From Bacteroidales bacterium (lineage in GTDB: Bacteria > Bacteroidota > Bacteroidia > Bacteroidales > Marinilabiliaceae), in contig JAKSLF010000001.1 of the NCBI GenBank assembly GCA_024401355.1, positions 216,442 to 280,441 of the forward strand: a DNA stretch of 64,000 bases, in the 5' to 3' direction. This document shows positions 42,634 through 53,300 of this stretch, one piece after another. The notes beneath the pieces are model-generated. The model saw only the letters and a program-made list of their open reading frames with translations. It was not told the DNA's origin and ran no database searches. The position numbers and the translations under genes were made by a program. Position 1 is the stretch's first letter, and every line of letters begins with the position of its first letter.

Positions 42634-43548
42634 TCACTTTTTGTCTGCTATCAAGTCCATCGCCATTGCGATTTTCTCTTCCATCGGTTTTGCCGCATCT
42701 ATCCAGTCAATGTGTGTTCCGCGTTTCTCCATGCCCCTGAACCAGGTCATCTGTCTTTTGGCAAATTGATGTATGGCAATCTCCAGCTCCTCTACCATCT
42801 GCTCATACGACATTTCTCCTGTCGCATACAATGTCAGATACTTATATTCAAGACCATAGTATATCAAGTCCTCTGCCGCAATTCCACGCCCAAGCAATGC
42901 TTTTACTTCATCCACCATTCCCTCTTCAAGTCGCGACTTCAGTCTTCTTGTTATTTTCTCTCTACGCAAATTCCTCTCTATGTCTAGTCCGATGACTATA
43001 GGCTTCAAATCCAGCTGCTCTGAATCATCTACAGGATGCGACGCATAATATTCCTCTATCTCTATTGAACGTATGGCTCTCGGAATTGTGTCGGTATCTG
43101 TCGTGTTGTGCAATGCTTTATACTTTGCCAATATCTCTGCCAGTTCCTCAAGGCTTTTGCCTTCAAGGCTCTTTCTCAATTCTTCGTTTGGCGGCACCGA
43201 GGTGTGTCTGTACCCCTTCAATACGGCTTCTATATATAGTCCAGTTCCGCCACACAATATAGGCATCTTCCCGCGTGACGTTATATCTTTGAATGCCTCT
43301 GCAAAGTCATTCTGGAATCTATATACATTATATTTCTCTCCAGCCTCACAAATGTCAACCAGGTGATACGGCACTTCAACTCCATCTACTGTGTAGTCGG
43401 CTATGTCCTTTCCCGTTCCGATGGTCATGTCCTTATACACTTGCCGCGAGTCGGCACTTATGATTTCACCGTTTATTTTTCTCGCCAGATGTGCTGCAAA
43501 TGTGGTCTTGCCACAAGCCGTTGGTCCAAGTACTACTATGAGGTTCAT
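42634..43548 (-). CDS. miaA: tRNA dimethylallyltransferase MiaA
   Basis: A 304-residue MiaA, which adds an isopentenyl group to A37 of tRNAs reading UNN codons. The P-loop is VLGPTACGKTTFAAHLA (residues 5-21), followed by EIISADSRQVYKDMTIGTGK, PYHLVD and GGTGLYIEAVLKG. The C-terminal region has QFAKRQMTWFRG. All catalytic features look intact. It is followed 14 bp later by the radical SAM gene and preceded by the antiporter gene at 30 bp. Confidence 0.95.
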   Translation of the reverse strand: MNLIVVLGPTACGKTTFAAHLARKINGEIISADSRQVYKDMTIGTGKDIADYTVDGVEVPYHLVDICEAGEKYNVYRFQNDFAEAFKDITSRGKMPILCGGTGLYIEAVLKGYRHTSVPPNEELRKSLEGKSLEELAEILAKYKALHNTTDTDTIPRAIRSIEIEEYYASHPVDDSEQLDLKPIVIGLDIERNLRREKITRRLKSRLEEGMVDEVKALLGRGIAAEDLIYYGLEYKYLTLYATGEMSYEQMVEELEIAIHQFAKRQMTWFRGMEKRGTHIDWIDAAKPMEEKIAMAMDLIADKK

Positions 43549-43578
43549 CTTCGTTTTTGCCTTTGTTTATGCGTCTTC

Positions 43579-44862
43579 CTATTTTTTCTTCACATGATGA
43601 TTGGTCCCTGCAGATTCCGCTACGGCTGTATTATTCTTGTTCTTGAAGAATGAATAGTAAGCCTTGCCAATCGGAGTGTTGCTTATTATCGGCGCAAGTA
43701 TCGATGTCAATATAATGCTTATGAAAATTACATTATAGGTTATCGCCTGTATGTCAGCACCTTCTATCATGCCATACTGCGTAGGAAGACTTGCCAACAC
43801 AGCTGCCGCCAATCCCTTGGGTACCATTATCGACAAAATTGAATTGTCGTATGGCGATATCCTCTTTCTTGCCAGCACTTTTGTAACAAGCGGCCTGACG
43901 GTGTAAAGCGAAAATACCAGCGCTGCCGCTATGCCAACTGTGTACATCTGGTCAACAGGCATGCTGATGCCAAGGTATACAAAGAAGAATATCTTTATCA
44001 GAAACACTATCTCTTTATAGAGCTTTTTCTCCGCATCTGATATGACGCCAACGCTTTCGACATTAAACCATGGCACATTGCTGCTCATTATCCTTATGAT
44101 TGGCTTATGGTTACCAAGCACAAATCCAAATGCAAGAGCAGCAATAGGACCACTGAAATGCAATACTTCTGCTACGCCATAGACAATAAACATGAATGCA
44201 AATGTTGCAAACTGCGTGTTAGCGATTGTCCTTATCCAGTTCAAGAGTCTAAGCCACAACAAACCACCGATGATTCCAATCACCGATGCCAAAAGCAGCG
44301 ACGAAAGCAGGCTGCCTATAATTCTGCCTACCTCGAAATTCCCTTCGTCGTAACTGTCAAGAATACCCAACACCGTGATGATGCAGAGCACGGTCGTGAC
44401 TGCCGACTCTATAATCAATATCGACGATGCTTCCTTGCCAACGTTAAGATACGATATCATAGGAATTATTACTGCTGATGCCGTACCGCCACAGATGAAG
44501 CCCATAAGCACACTCGCCAACGGTGAATAGTTGAACCCGGCATACATGACCGCCGAAGTTACTGCCGCCGATATGAAGAAGAACGCTACTGTCAAAAGCA
44601 GCGCCTGCTTTGCCGAACGTATCAATACACCCATTTCGAGCCCCAACCCTCCGTCAAACAATATGATTATAAGGGCTACCGATGTCAACAAGTCACCTGC
44701 CGCACCAATGCTCTGAGGATCGACAAAACCCAATACCGGACCAATAAGTATTCCTGATATGATGAGAATCAACACATCCGGAATCTTTGTCCTGTCAAAG
44801 ATGTGCGACAGCAAATGGCCCGTGAAGTACAGCAAGCCTAAAGCTATTATTGTCGTAGTCAT
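43579..44862 (-). CDS. Cation:proton antiporter (CPA family)
   Basis: A 427-residue membrane protein with about 12-13 helices. GPVLGFVDPQS, LFDGGLGLEMGVL, GFICGGTASAVIIPMI (the unwound-helix region; the usual Asp pair is replaced by Thr-Ala) and MVPKGLAAAVLASLP belong to CPA1/NhaP-like Na+/H+ exchangers. It probably extrudes Na+ or K+ for pH and salt balance. The C-terminus is a short cytoplasmic tail (GTNHHVKKK) without a regulatory domain. First gene of the minus-strand run with miaA. Confidence 0.83.
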   Translation of the reverse strand: MTTTIIALGLLYFTGHLLSHIFDRTKIPDVLILIISGILIGPVLGFVDPQSIGAAGDLLTSVALIIILFDGGLGLEMGVLIRSAKQALLLTVAFFFISAAVTSAVMYAGFNYSPLASVLMGFICGGTASAVIIPMISYLNVGKEASSILIIESAVTTVLCIITVLGILDSYDEGNFEVGRIIGSLLSSLLLASVIGIIGGLLWLRLLNWIRTIANTQFATFAFMFIVYGVAEVLHFSGPIAALAFGFVLGNHKPIIRIMSSNVPWFNVESVGVISDAEKKLYKEIVFLIKIFFFVYLGISMPVDQMYTVGIAAALVFSLYTVRPLVTKVLARKRISPYDNSILSIMVPKGLAAAVLASLPTQYGMIEGADIQAITYNVIFISIILTSILAPIISNTPIGKAYYSFFKNKNNTAVAESAGTNHHVKKK

Positions 44863-44980
44863 ATTCTATCCAGTTAATGCTGTTCTGAATGCTTTTCCGA
44901 AAGCAAATATAAAAATTATTGCTGATTTTTACTATTTTTGTGCTATCAAAATGATTTGTCAATTATTTCTTTTCACGACT

Positions 44981-45508
44981 ATGCAAGAACCCATCATATT
45001 ACCTCTCAGAGGATTCACGCCTAAAATAGGGAAAAATTGCTTCATCGCTCCCAATGCAACTATCATCGGCGATGTCGAGATTGGTGACAATTGTTCCATT
45101 TGGTTTGGAGCTGTTTTGCGTGGCGATGTTAATTCTATACGCATAGGTAACAACTGCAACATACAAGACGGCGCCGTGCTCCACACTACATACGAACGCT
45201 CAAAGGTTATCATGGGCAATAATGTGTCGGTCGGACACAACGCTACTATTCACGGAGCCATAATAAAGGATGATGTGCTTATTGGTATGGGATCTACTGT
45301 CCTCGATAATGCTGTCATCGAAAGCAATGTGATTGTGGCTGCCAACGCTCTCATTACCGCAGGTACACAAACCGAAGCCAATAGCATCTACGCTGGTGTG
45401 CCTGCCAAAAAGATAAAGGATCTTAGTCCGGAAAAGAAGGCTGATACTATTACTCGCATAGCCGACAACTACCACCTATATGCTTCGTGGTATACCGACG
45501 AGAAGTAA
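44981..45508 (+). CDS. Gamma-carbonic anhydrase family protein
   Basis: A 175-residue left-handed beta-helix protein with hexapeptide repeats (APNATIIGDVEIGDNCSIWF and onward). The three zinc-binding histidines expected in the family are present, in GAVLHTTYE and VGHNATIHG. It forms trimers and is either a carbonic anhydrase or a YrdA/PaaY-like relative; activity cannot be told by eye. The ATG at 44981 is chosen because the longer frame to 44759 runs into the divergent antiporter gene. TATTTTTG (44933-44940) is a -7-like box without a spaced -33. Confidence 0.9.
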   Translation: MQEPIILPLRGFTPKIGKNCFIAPNATIIGDVEIGDNCSIWFGAVLRGDVNSIRIGNNCNIQDGAVLHTTYERSKVIMGNNVSVGHNATIHGAIIKDDVLIGMGSTVLDNAVIESNVIVAANALITAGTQTEANSIYAGVPAKKIKDLSPEKKADTITRIADNYHLYASWYTDEK

Positions 45509-45557
45509 TTTGGCCCGATTTTTGACTTGTCTTTATCGTCATAATAGTTATAAACAC

Positions 45558-46169
45558 ATGGGCAGATATATTTTTATTCTTTTCTCTGTTTTACTGGTGT
45601 CACTCTCTTCTGCTTTTGCACAAGAGTATGGAGCGTCTGTCGACAATGCTTCTGCTCGTCTTGATGCCCTAAAGGCTGCTAATACGCAGATTCAAAGCAT
45701 TAAGGCCGACTTTGCCATGACAAAAAAGGTCGCACTCCTCGCTGATGTCCAGCATGGTAGTGGCAAGATGGCGTTCAGCAAGGCCGACAATAGGTTGTCA
45801 CTCGAATATGTCGAACCGAAAGGTAGTAGCATTGTAATTGAAGGCGACCGTCTTTACATGACTACAGCTGGGAAGACGACTACAGTAAGTGCTCAAAGCA
45901 ATCCTGCTATGAGCCAGATGATGTCGATGATTAAATCGTGCGTGACTGGCGACTTTTCTTCTCTGACAAGCAAGTCAGATGTCAAGTGCTTTCAGGATGA
46001 TTCGCTTTTCACTATTGTAATCCGACCCAACAATGCCCGTGTCAGACGTTTCATAAAGCAGATTGTTCTTCGTTTCAATGCTGACAATTCGCTCAACACT
46101 ATGCGCATGGACGAAGGGTCTGGCGACTATACTATTTATACTTATACAAACCAGAATATTATTCGTTGA
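45558..46169 (+). CDS. LolA-like outer-membrane lipoprotein carrier family protein
   Basis: A 203-residue periplasmic protein. Signal peptide MGRYIFILFSVLLVSLSSAFA is followed by a LolA-type half-barrel: SIKADFAMTKKVALL, SGKMAFSKADNRLSLEYVEP, and VVIRPNNARVRRFIKQIVLRF-like strands. The frame extends to 45480 but the ATG at 45558 gives the signal peptide and is preferred. LolA proteins ferry lipidated molecules across the periplasm. In aryl-polyene and flexirubin clusters a LolA homologue stands beside hotdog dehydratase, GT2 and MMPL genes, as it does here. Separated from the carbonic anhydrase gene by 49 bp. Confidence 0.84.
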   Translation: MGRYIFILFSVLLVSLSSAFAQEYGASVDNASARLDALKAANTQIQSIKADFAMTKKVALLADVQHGSGKMAFSKADNRLSLEYVEPKGSSIVIEGDRLYMTTAGKTTTVSAQSNPAMSQMMSMIKSCVTGDFSSLTSKSDVKCFQDDSLFTIVIRPNNARVRRFIKQIVLRFNADNSLNTMRMDEGSGDYTIYTYTNQNIIR

Positions 46170-46185
46170 TCTAAATTTTATTCAC

Positions 46186-46527
46186 ATGAATACTCTTTTT
46201 ACTATAGATTCAAAAACCCTTACCGACTCTGGTGCCACTTTTACTGTTTCTATTGATGGCAACCACCGTGTTTTTGAGGGTCACTTCCCTGGCAATCCTG
46301 TTCTGCCAGGCGTAATGAGTATGCTTATAGTTCGTAAGTGCGCTGAAGATATTCTTGGAATCAAATCGCACTTCGCCTCAATAAAGGACATAAAATACCT
46401 TCAGACTATCATCCCTGACGGACGTCCACTAACTGTTAATGTCTCATGCTCTGAGAAGGTCGTTTCTGCTGATATCATCTCGGCAGACAATATTCCTCTC
46501 ATGAAAATGAAGGGTACGCTTGCCTAA
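46186..46527 (+). CDS. FabZ-like hotdog dehydratase
   Basis: A 113-residue single-hotdog protein with the dehydratase signature FEGHFPGNPVLPGVMSMLI, where the His is the catalytic residue, and a usual IKDIKYLQTIIPDG strand pair. It is shorter than FabZ (about 150 residues) and lacks the central-helix Asp/Glu region clearly seen in FabZ, so its activity is uncertain. It is of the type found in aryl-polyene clusters, acting on an acyl carrier protein-bound chain. ATG at 46186, 16 bp after the LolA-like gene; the longer frame to 46063 overlaps it and is rejected. Confidence 0.82.
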   Translation: MNTLFTIDSKTLTDSGATFTVSIDGNHRVFEGHFPGNPVLPGVMSMLIVRKCAEDILGIKSHFASIKDIKYLQTIIPDGRPLTVNVSCSEKVVSADIISADNIPLMKMKGTLA

Positions 46528-46548
46528 CCAGTCTAATTGTAGATTATC

Positions 46549-47715
46549 ATGACTGCTGAAGAATGTAAATCTCGCCTCCAGACGCTCCAGTGTTGCGTTA
46601 TTCTGCCTACATACAATAATGCAGGCACTATCGCCCGTGTCGTCAACGAGGTGGCTCAATGGACCAACGATGTCATCGTCGTCAATGACGGGTCAACAGA
46701 TGATACTCACTCTATTCTTCAGCATCTCTCTAACGTTTTCTCCAACGGTTCATCGTCTCGCCTCAATGTCATTGAATACCCCGACGGACTCAACCGTGGC
46801 AAGGGTTATGCTCTCAAAACTGCATTACGTAAGGCGTCAGACTTGGGATTCCATTATGCCATAACAATGGATTCTGATGGACAGCACTTCGCTTCCGATA
46901 TTCCTGTTTTTGTCGAGGCTATTGAGGCGAATCCTGGTGCTATGATTATCGGAGCTCGCAATTTGACTGCCGATGGTATGCCTGGCAAGAATACTTTTGC
47001 CAATAAGTTCTCCAATTTCTGGTTCAAGGTCGAAACGTTAAAGTCTCTCGATGATACCCAAAGCGGATTCCGACTCTATCCTCTTGAAAGGTTACGCGGA
47101 ATGCATTTCTTTACTCCTCGCTATGAGTTTGAGGTCGAGTCTATCGTACGCATGGCATGGCGTGATGTGAAGGTGATGAATGTGCCTATTAATGTGATTT
47201 ATCCCGAAGACCGCGTTTCTCATTTCCGTCCTCTGCACGACTTTACACGCATCAGCATTCTCAATACTGTGCTTGTCTTGTGTGCCCTTTTATATTTCTA
47301 TCCTAAGTGTTTCGTCCGTTGGGTCGACAAGTCACTTATCCATAGTACTGAAAGTGCATTGCGACTTGCGTGTGGCGTTGGCGTTGGAGCCATGATTGGT
47401 ACTATGCCTATATGGGGTTTCCAAACTATTGTCGCCCTTGCTGCCGCTCAGCTTCTCCGTCTGAATAAAATTATTGTCATAGCTTTCTCCAATGTAAGTC
47501 TTCCACCGCTTATACCATTCATCCTCTATGCGAGCATGTCGATTGGAGGCTTTTTATTAGGCAAGGAGACACAACTGGATGCCAATGGTCTTACTCTCGA
47601 AAGCGTCGAGTCGTCGTTCTTGCAATATGCCATTGGCGCTATCCCTTTTGCTGTCATCACGGGTTTGGCATTGGGAATAATCGCCTACATCATCATTCGT
47701 ATTTTCCGCAAGTAA
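46549..47715 (+). CDS. GT2 glycosyltransferase fused to a DUF2062 membrane domain
   Basis: A 388-residue protein. Residues about 15-240 are GT-A glycosyltransferase (CVILPTYNNAGTIARVV, VIVVNDGSTDDT, DSDGQHFASDI and the acceptor region DDTQSGFRLYPL). The rest (about 270-388) is the DUF2062 domain with transmembrane helices: CGVGVGAMIGTMPIWGFQT and IVIAFSNVSLPPLIPFILY. The fusion is typical of aryl-polyene/flexirubin-type clusters, where it may decorate the lipid product at the inner membrane. It follows the dehydratase gene by 21 bp and forms one operon with it. Confidence 0.88.
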   Translation: MTAEECKSRLQTLQCCVILPTYNNAGTIARVVNEVAQWTNDVIVVNDGSTDDTHSILQHLSNVFSNGSSSRLNVIEYPDGLNRGKGYALKTALRKASDLGFHYAITMDSDGQHFASDIPVFVEAIEANPGAMIIGARNLTADGMPGKNTFANKFSNFWFKVETLKSLDDTQSGFRLYPLERLRGMHFFTPRYEFEVESIVRMAWRDVKVMNVPINVIYPEDRVSHFRPLHDFTRISILNTVLVLCALLYFYPKCFVRWVDKSLIHSTESALRLACGVGVGAMIGTMPIWGFQTIVALAAAQLLRLNKIIVIAFSNVSLPPLIPFILYASMSIGGFLLGKETQLDANGLTLESVESSFLQYAIGAIPFAVITGLALGIIAYIIIRIFRK

Positions 47716-47732
47716 CAACAATAAAAATAAAT

Positions 47733-47764
47733 GACGGACGCCAATCGGTCGATTAGCATCCGCC
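47733..47764 (-). terminator. Terminator of the DUF4867 gene
   Basis: On the minus strand, GGCGGATGC pairs with GCGTCCGTC (one G-T pair) through an AATCG/GATT-like inner stem, followed by ATTTATTTTT. It also lies 18 bp past the convergent GT2-DUF2062 stop. Confidence 0.7.
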
Positions 47765-47802
47765 ATAATATTTATTTCCTTTCGATTCGCTACAAGCAAA
47801 AT

Positions 47803-48426
47803 TTACTTGGCGATGTCAAGGTTCTCACCGATCAATCCAACAAATGCATTTGGATCCTGACCACCATCCTTGTGAGCTATGAGCCACTTGTTCTTAGCTG
47901 TGATGAGCTTGTCCTCACCTGGCTTATGCGACTCGTCGAGTGGATAGTTTGTTCCCTTTGGCAATACGATACCTACACGGAAGCCTTCTGGAGACAAAGA
48001 GCATGGTGCATAGTGAAGGGTAGTTCCGTAGATTTCTGCTGCCTGACCTGCAGGGAGAAGGAATGCCTCCATCTTTGATGTGTCGTAAGTGAAGTCATCA
48101 TTGATGTCCTGCTGCATGCCGACGATAAGTACTGCGTCTGTAGCTGCTACGTTGATCTCTGAATTTCTGTGGTATTCAACTGCGTTCAACTTTGTGTTGT
48201 GACCGTTGCAGTAACCAACTTCGATTGGCAACTCACCCCAGCTGATTGTCTGCAACTGCTTTGCTGTTGCTGTTGCCTCCAATGCAGGTACTGATGGCTC
48301 ATAGCCAACGCCTTCTGGCATAGGAGTTTTTGTCTTGAGCGCTTCGATGAGCGAAGTGAAATCTACGTTTGTAACCAAACGTCCATATTTTCTGAACGCT
48401 GGGTCTGTAATCTTTTTGATTTCCAT
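47803..48426 (-). CDS. DUF4867 family protein (cupin-like)
   Basis: A 207-residue protein matching DUF4867. YCNGHNTKLNAVEYHRNSEINVAATDAVLIVG has the His/Glu pattern of a cupin metal site (about residues 92-123), and YGTTLHYAPC supplies a further His. No signal peptide. The family is poorly known and often occurs near sugar-metabolism genes; I offer no activity. The gene stands between recJ (50 bp upstream) and the convergent GT2-DUF2062 gene, and has its own terminator. Confidence 0.78.
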   Translation of the reverse strand: MEIKKITDPAFRKYGRLVTNVDFTSLIEALKTKTPMPEGVGYEPSVPALEATATAKQLQTISWGELPIEVGYCNGHNTKLNAVEYHRNSEINVAATDAVLIVGMQQDINDDFTYDTSKMEAFLLPAGQAAEIYGTTLHYAPCSLSPEGFRVGIVLPKGTNYPLDESHKPGEDKLITAKNKWLIAHKDGGQDPNAFVGLIGENLDIAK

Positions 48427-48476
48427 TTTTAATATTCCTCCATTTGTTTTCTGATAATTGTCTCTTTTTAGATTGG

Positions 48477-50222
48477 CTAACTCTCGTGGATGTCTCTTAC
48501 CATTATCTGTAGATTCTTGTTGCCACGGAATTCGTTCATCTCGATGGTATAGCAGAGATTGAATGGCTTGCCGCTATGTATGTGTTTGAATTTGTCGCCC
48601 ATGTTGAATGCGACACCCTGCATTGTACCACGTGAGTGAGGGTCAGTCACTTCAAGCTTTAGGTGCTTGCGTGATGGGGCAATGTCGGCATCCTTGTCTT
48701 TTCCGACTAGTTTCGACGTTCCATAGTCGTAGACTCCATTGGTGACAAATACTGGCTTGATGTTGCCCGGACCAAATGGTTCAAACTGTGTCAGTATGTT
48801 ATAGAACTGAGGTGTTATGTCCGAGAGGTGTATCTCAGCATCAATGTCGATAGATGGCAACATCTGGTCGTCAGAGATGTTGGCGGCAACATACTGCTCA
48901 AAGCGCTCGATGAAGTGCTCTACGTTTTCGACTTTCATGGTCAGACCTGCCGCGTATGTGTGTCCACCGAAGTTCTCGAGCAGGTCAGAGCATGAGTCTA
49001 TCGCTTTATAGAGGTCAAAGCCCTCAACACTTCGTGCACTACCAGTAGCAAATCCATTCGACATGGTCAGGATTATTGTCGGACGATAATATGTCTCAGT
49101 AAGTCGCGATGCAACAATGCCGACAACACCCTTGTGCCACTCGGGGTTGAAGAGTACGGTCGACTTGCGTTTTTTCATCTCGTCACTACTTTCTATCATG
49201 TTGAGCGCTTCCTGCGTGATGGTGCGGTCAAGGTCTTTGCGCTCCTCGTTGCGGTTGTCTATAGAGTGGCTGATGAGGTCGGCTTCTGCTCGGTCGTCAC
49301 TTATGAGCAGACGTACTGCTTCGATGCCAGATTTCATTCGCCCTGCAGCGTTGATGCGCGGACCTATCTTGAATACTATGTCGCTGACTGTCATCTCCTT
49401 GTCCTGCAAGCCTGCCACTTCGATGATAGACTTGAGGCCGATTGACGGATTTTCATTCAGCTTCTTTAGACCATGGTATGCTAGTACACGGTTTTCACCT
49501 GTCATAGGAACTATGTCTGATGCTATGCTGACGGCTAGTATGTCAAGATATTGAAGAAGGTCGTCCTCTTTCTGGTCGTTCATTCTGCAGAATGCCTGCA
49601 TCAGCTTAAAGCCTACTCCACATCCAGAAAGATTCTTGTCCGGATATGTGCAGTCGTCTCTCTTAGGGTCGAGACATGCTGCTGCTTCTGGCAGCCTGTC
49701 GCCAGGTGTATGATGGTCGCAGATGATGAAGTCTATGCCTTTCTGTTTGGCGTATGCCACTTTTTCTACTGCCTTGATGCCACAGTCCAAAGCTATCACG
49801 AGCGTGTATCCGTGCTCGTTGGCGTAGTCGATACCTTTATATGATATGCCGTAACCTTCGTTATATCTGTCTGGCACATAATAACCGATGTTGCCCTCAC
49901 CGACGTATGGCTTCAGGTAACTGTAGACCAGCGCAACTGCTGTTGTGCCGTCAACATCATAGTCACCATAAACCAACACTTTTTCGTTGTCGTCAATAGC
50001 ATTGTTGACTCGGTCAACTGCCTTTTCCATGTCCATCATGAGGAATGGATTGTGCATGCTCAGCAACGAAGGACGGAAAAATTCCTTGGCTTCGTCGTAT
50101 GTCTTGATGCCTCTCTGCAACAACAAACGGGTCAAAACTGGATGCAAACCATTCAGCGCCTTGGACAAATTGAGTATGTCCATGGTGTCTGGCGATGGTT
50201 TTATGTTCCAGGTTTTGTTCAT
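48477..50222 (-). CDS. recJ: Single-stranded-DNA-specific exonuclease RecJ
   Basis: A 581-residue RecJ, a 5'-3' ssDNA exonuclease for recombination and mismatch-repair strand removal. DHH-family motifs are VYGDYDVDGTTAVAL (about residues 82-96), IALDCGI, FIICDHHTPGDRLP and the C-terminal DHHA1 block ATGSARSVEGFDLYKAI and GGHTYAAGLTM. An OB-fold region follows. All metal ligands look present. Together with MutL it gives two mismatch-repair factors in this window. Confidence 0.96.
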   Translation of the reverse strand: MNKTWNIKPSPDTMDILNLSKALNGLHPVLTRLLLQRGIKTYDEAKEFFRPSLLSMHNPFLMMDMEKAVDRVNNAIDDNEKVLVYGDYDVDGTTAVALVYSYLKPYVGEGNIGYYVPDRYNEGYGISYKGIDYANEHGYTLVIALDCGIKAVEKVAYAKQKGIDFIICDHHTPGDRLPEAAACLDPKRDDCTYPDKNLSGCGVGFKLMQAFCRMNDQKEDDLLQYLDILAVSIASDIVPMTGENRVLAYHGLKKLNENPSIGLKSIIEVAGLQDKEMTVSDIVFKIGPRINAAGRMKSGIEAVRLLISDDRAEADLISHSIDNRNEERKDLDRTITQEALNMIESSDEMKKRKSTVLFNPEWHKGVVGIVASRLTETYYRPTIILTMSNGFATGSARSVEGFDLYKAIDSCSDLLENFGGHTYAAGLTMKVENVEHFIERFEQYVAANISDDQMLPSIDIDAEIHLSDITPQFYNILTQFEPFGPGNIKPVFVTNGVYDYGTSKLVGKDKDADIAPSRKHLKLEVTDPHSRGTMQGVAFNMGDKFKHIHSGKPFNLCYTIEMNEFRGNKNLQIMVRDIHES

Positions 50223-50395
50223 TTCGTTTCCCTTTGCGTGCTGTCCAGATTTAGCTTTATATTATCTATCGACTAAACCTTTTTCACTTTCCGACTGCGA
50301 AGATAGTTAAAAAAAGTATATCAAACTGCCCAAACTATCTATTTTTTAATTCACCTTGCTTATTTTTGCAGTCACATTTACATTTTCTATTTGAA

Positions 50396-53300
50396 ATGAA
50401 ACGACTTTTTCTCGCCATATATTCTTTTCTGTCTGCCCACAAGGTGCTTCTTTGGACTTCGATTGTCGTCTCTACTTTTCTTATGGTGTGGGCTGCAACT
50501 GGCATTCGTGTTGACGAGAATATATCTAGTTTTTTCCCTCGAGATGATAAGCAGGTCGCTAATGGTGTGTCGACTGATTTTGTCATGAAGAATATCAAGG
50601 CGATGGACCAGATTGTGGTTGCTATCGATACTATAAATGTCTGTTCTGATGGGTCACACGATGTTTTCGAGGCTGCTGAGGCGTATGCCGACACTTTGAG
50701 GTCTTTGATTGGCGAGGTGGCTGACGTTTCCTTATATTATGACGAGGAGACGGAGAACGAACTGATTAGCTATGCTTACTCACATGTGCCGTTTCTTCTC
50801 GACGACGATGATTATGCTTCGATTGATTCCCTCCTGTCGCCTGAGGCTATTGCCGCAAAGATGGCTAGCAACCGCGAGATGATGCTTTCGCCACTCAGCA
50901 CGGGTCTTTCGCGTCTCATGCCGCTCGATCCGCTCGGTTTGTTCTATCCGGCTTTGCAGCGGCTCGAGTCTGTCAAGCCTTCGTCTGATATCTATATGGA
51001 GGACGGTTATATGATGTCCAACGGACGTCTGATTATGTTTGTTTCGCTTCATGACGATTTCGGTCAGACTGGCGACAATGCTTCGGCTGTTGGGATGATT
51101 CGGTCGGCTGCCCAAGATGTCGCTAATAAATATGGTGTCAATGTTTGGGCTTACGGAGCTCCAATCGTGGCTGTCAGCAATTCGTCGCAGGTGAAGTCCG
51201 ATGAGACTGTTACGGTTTCGATTGCTTTGCTCGTTACTGCGATTGTCATTTTCCTTGCGTTTCGCCGCAAGAGGGCGGTTCCCCTTGTTATCCTTCCTGT
51301 GGTTTATGGTGCGTTGTTCGCTTTTGCCGTGGTGGCGGCCTTGGGGGTCGAGCTGTCGCTGATTTCTATTGGTACCGGAGCTATGGTGCTTGGTCTTGCG
51401 ATGAGCTATTCCATACACATGCTGACGCATAGTCTTCACTCTACTTCTATTGAGGCGCTCATTGAAGATATGGCTTATCCTATGACTGTTGGTAGCATCA
51501 CAACGATAGGTGCTTTTGTCGGACTGATGTTTACTGACTCTAAGATTCTTCAGGATCTTGGTCTGTTCGCGTCGCTTGCTCTGGTTGGTACTTTACTTTC
51601 AAGCATTATCATTCTCCCACATTTCCTTTCGGCCGATGCTTCGTCGGGCAAGAGCGCTACTTTCAGTTTCATTGAGCGAATCGCTGGATATGACTATGCC
51701 GGAAACCGCATAATTGTCGCGTGCATTGCCATACTGACTGTCGTCGGACTGTTCTTCTTTACTGATGTGAAGTTCAACAGCGATATGAATAGTCTTAACT
51801 ATGATGGCGATAAGTGGATAAGCGATTCAAGAGAGATTGTGGAGTGTTCACTTACGCCAAATGATACGTCACACCACGCAACGCTGGTTGTTACCGGACT
51901 GACTCCCGACGAGCTGGGCGCCAATGGTGAGGCGTTATACATGAAGGCGTCACAGCTCAACGAGGTGCGCAGCGTCTCGTCACTCACGCCTTGGTTTGTC
52001 CAGAGCGATGCGTCGCTGAATAGACGTCTGCTGAGGTGGCAGAATTTCTGGACTGAGGATCGGAAGGTGAAGGTCGCCGAAATGGTCCGGAGCGAGGCTC
52101 AAAGAAATGGTTTTTCTCCTTCGGCTTTCGAACTTTTCGCTGATGTTATAGGCAGAGACTATAGCGAGGTGGACGCTAACGGCGATGCGCTGTGCAATCC
52201 GACTTGTGCTGACTATATTTCAAGAAAGGATAGCGTCTTGATGCTCTATGTCAATATGACGATGGACAATATGACGAAGGATGAGACGATGGATTGTCTC
52301 GCTCTTTGCGAGGGAACTGTGGTTACGGATATGGGATATTTTGTGCGTAAGGCGGCTTCGTCGTTGGTCGACAATTTCAATTTCATCCTGCTGGTTAGCT
52401 CGGCGCTTGTCGGACTGGTGCTGCTCCTTTCGTATAGGCGTATTGAGCTTTTCGCTATGACTTTCCTGCCGATGTGCATCAGCTGGGTGATCATCCTTGG
52501 ATTGATGGCTCTCTTTGGTATTGAGTTCAATGTGGTGAATATCATTCTCTCGACTTTTATCTTTGGTGTTGGCGACGATTTCAGCATTTTCATTATGGAT
52601 GGTCTGCTCTCACGCTACAAGGGCGAGAAGGATCTGCTCGGCTCTCACAAGACTGCTATAGCTCTGTCTGGCTTTGCGGTGATGATTGGCCTCGGTGTGC
52701 AGGTTTTTGCTGAGCATCCTGCTTGCAAGTCCATTGGTTATCTGAGCATTTTCGGACTTGTGGCTGTGATTGTCACTTCGTATGTCGTACAGCCAATTTT
52801 GTTCCGCACTTTCATTAGCGATCCGGCAAAGGTCGACCAGCCATACACTCTTCTGACTGTCTTGAGGTCTATTTTCTTCTATGGCATGTTTGTCGTGGGA
52901 TGTATAATAGGTTATGTGGCTCTTGGATTGCTCGTCATCCTGCCGATGCCAACCAGGTGGAAGAAGTGTGCCGCCCACTATGTGGTCTATGGGTTTATGC
53001 ACTTTTTCTATTCGATGTTTGCCATCATTTTCTCTATGACCAGGATTGGTAAGATTGATTTCTCGCGCCCTAGTATCATTATTGCTAATCATCAGTCACT
53101 CATCGACATTATCAACATGCTTTCGCTGTCGCCTCGTGTGGTTTGCATCACGAAGTCGTGGGTGGTCAATTCGCCGCTTTTCGGTCCGCTTACTAGGTAT
53201 TGCGATTTCTATAATGCCGACGAGGGAAGTGCAGAGATGATCGAGAAGATGAGACGATGTGTGGCAGATGGATATTCAATAGTGATTTTCCCCGAGGGAA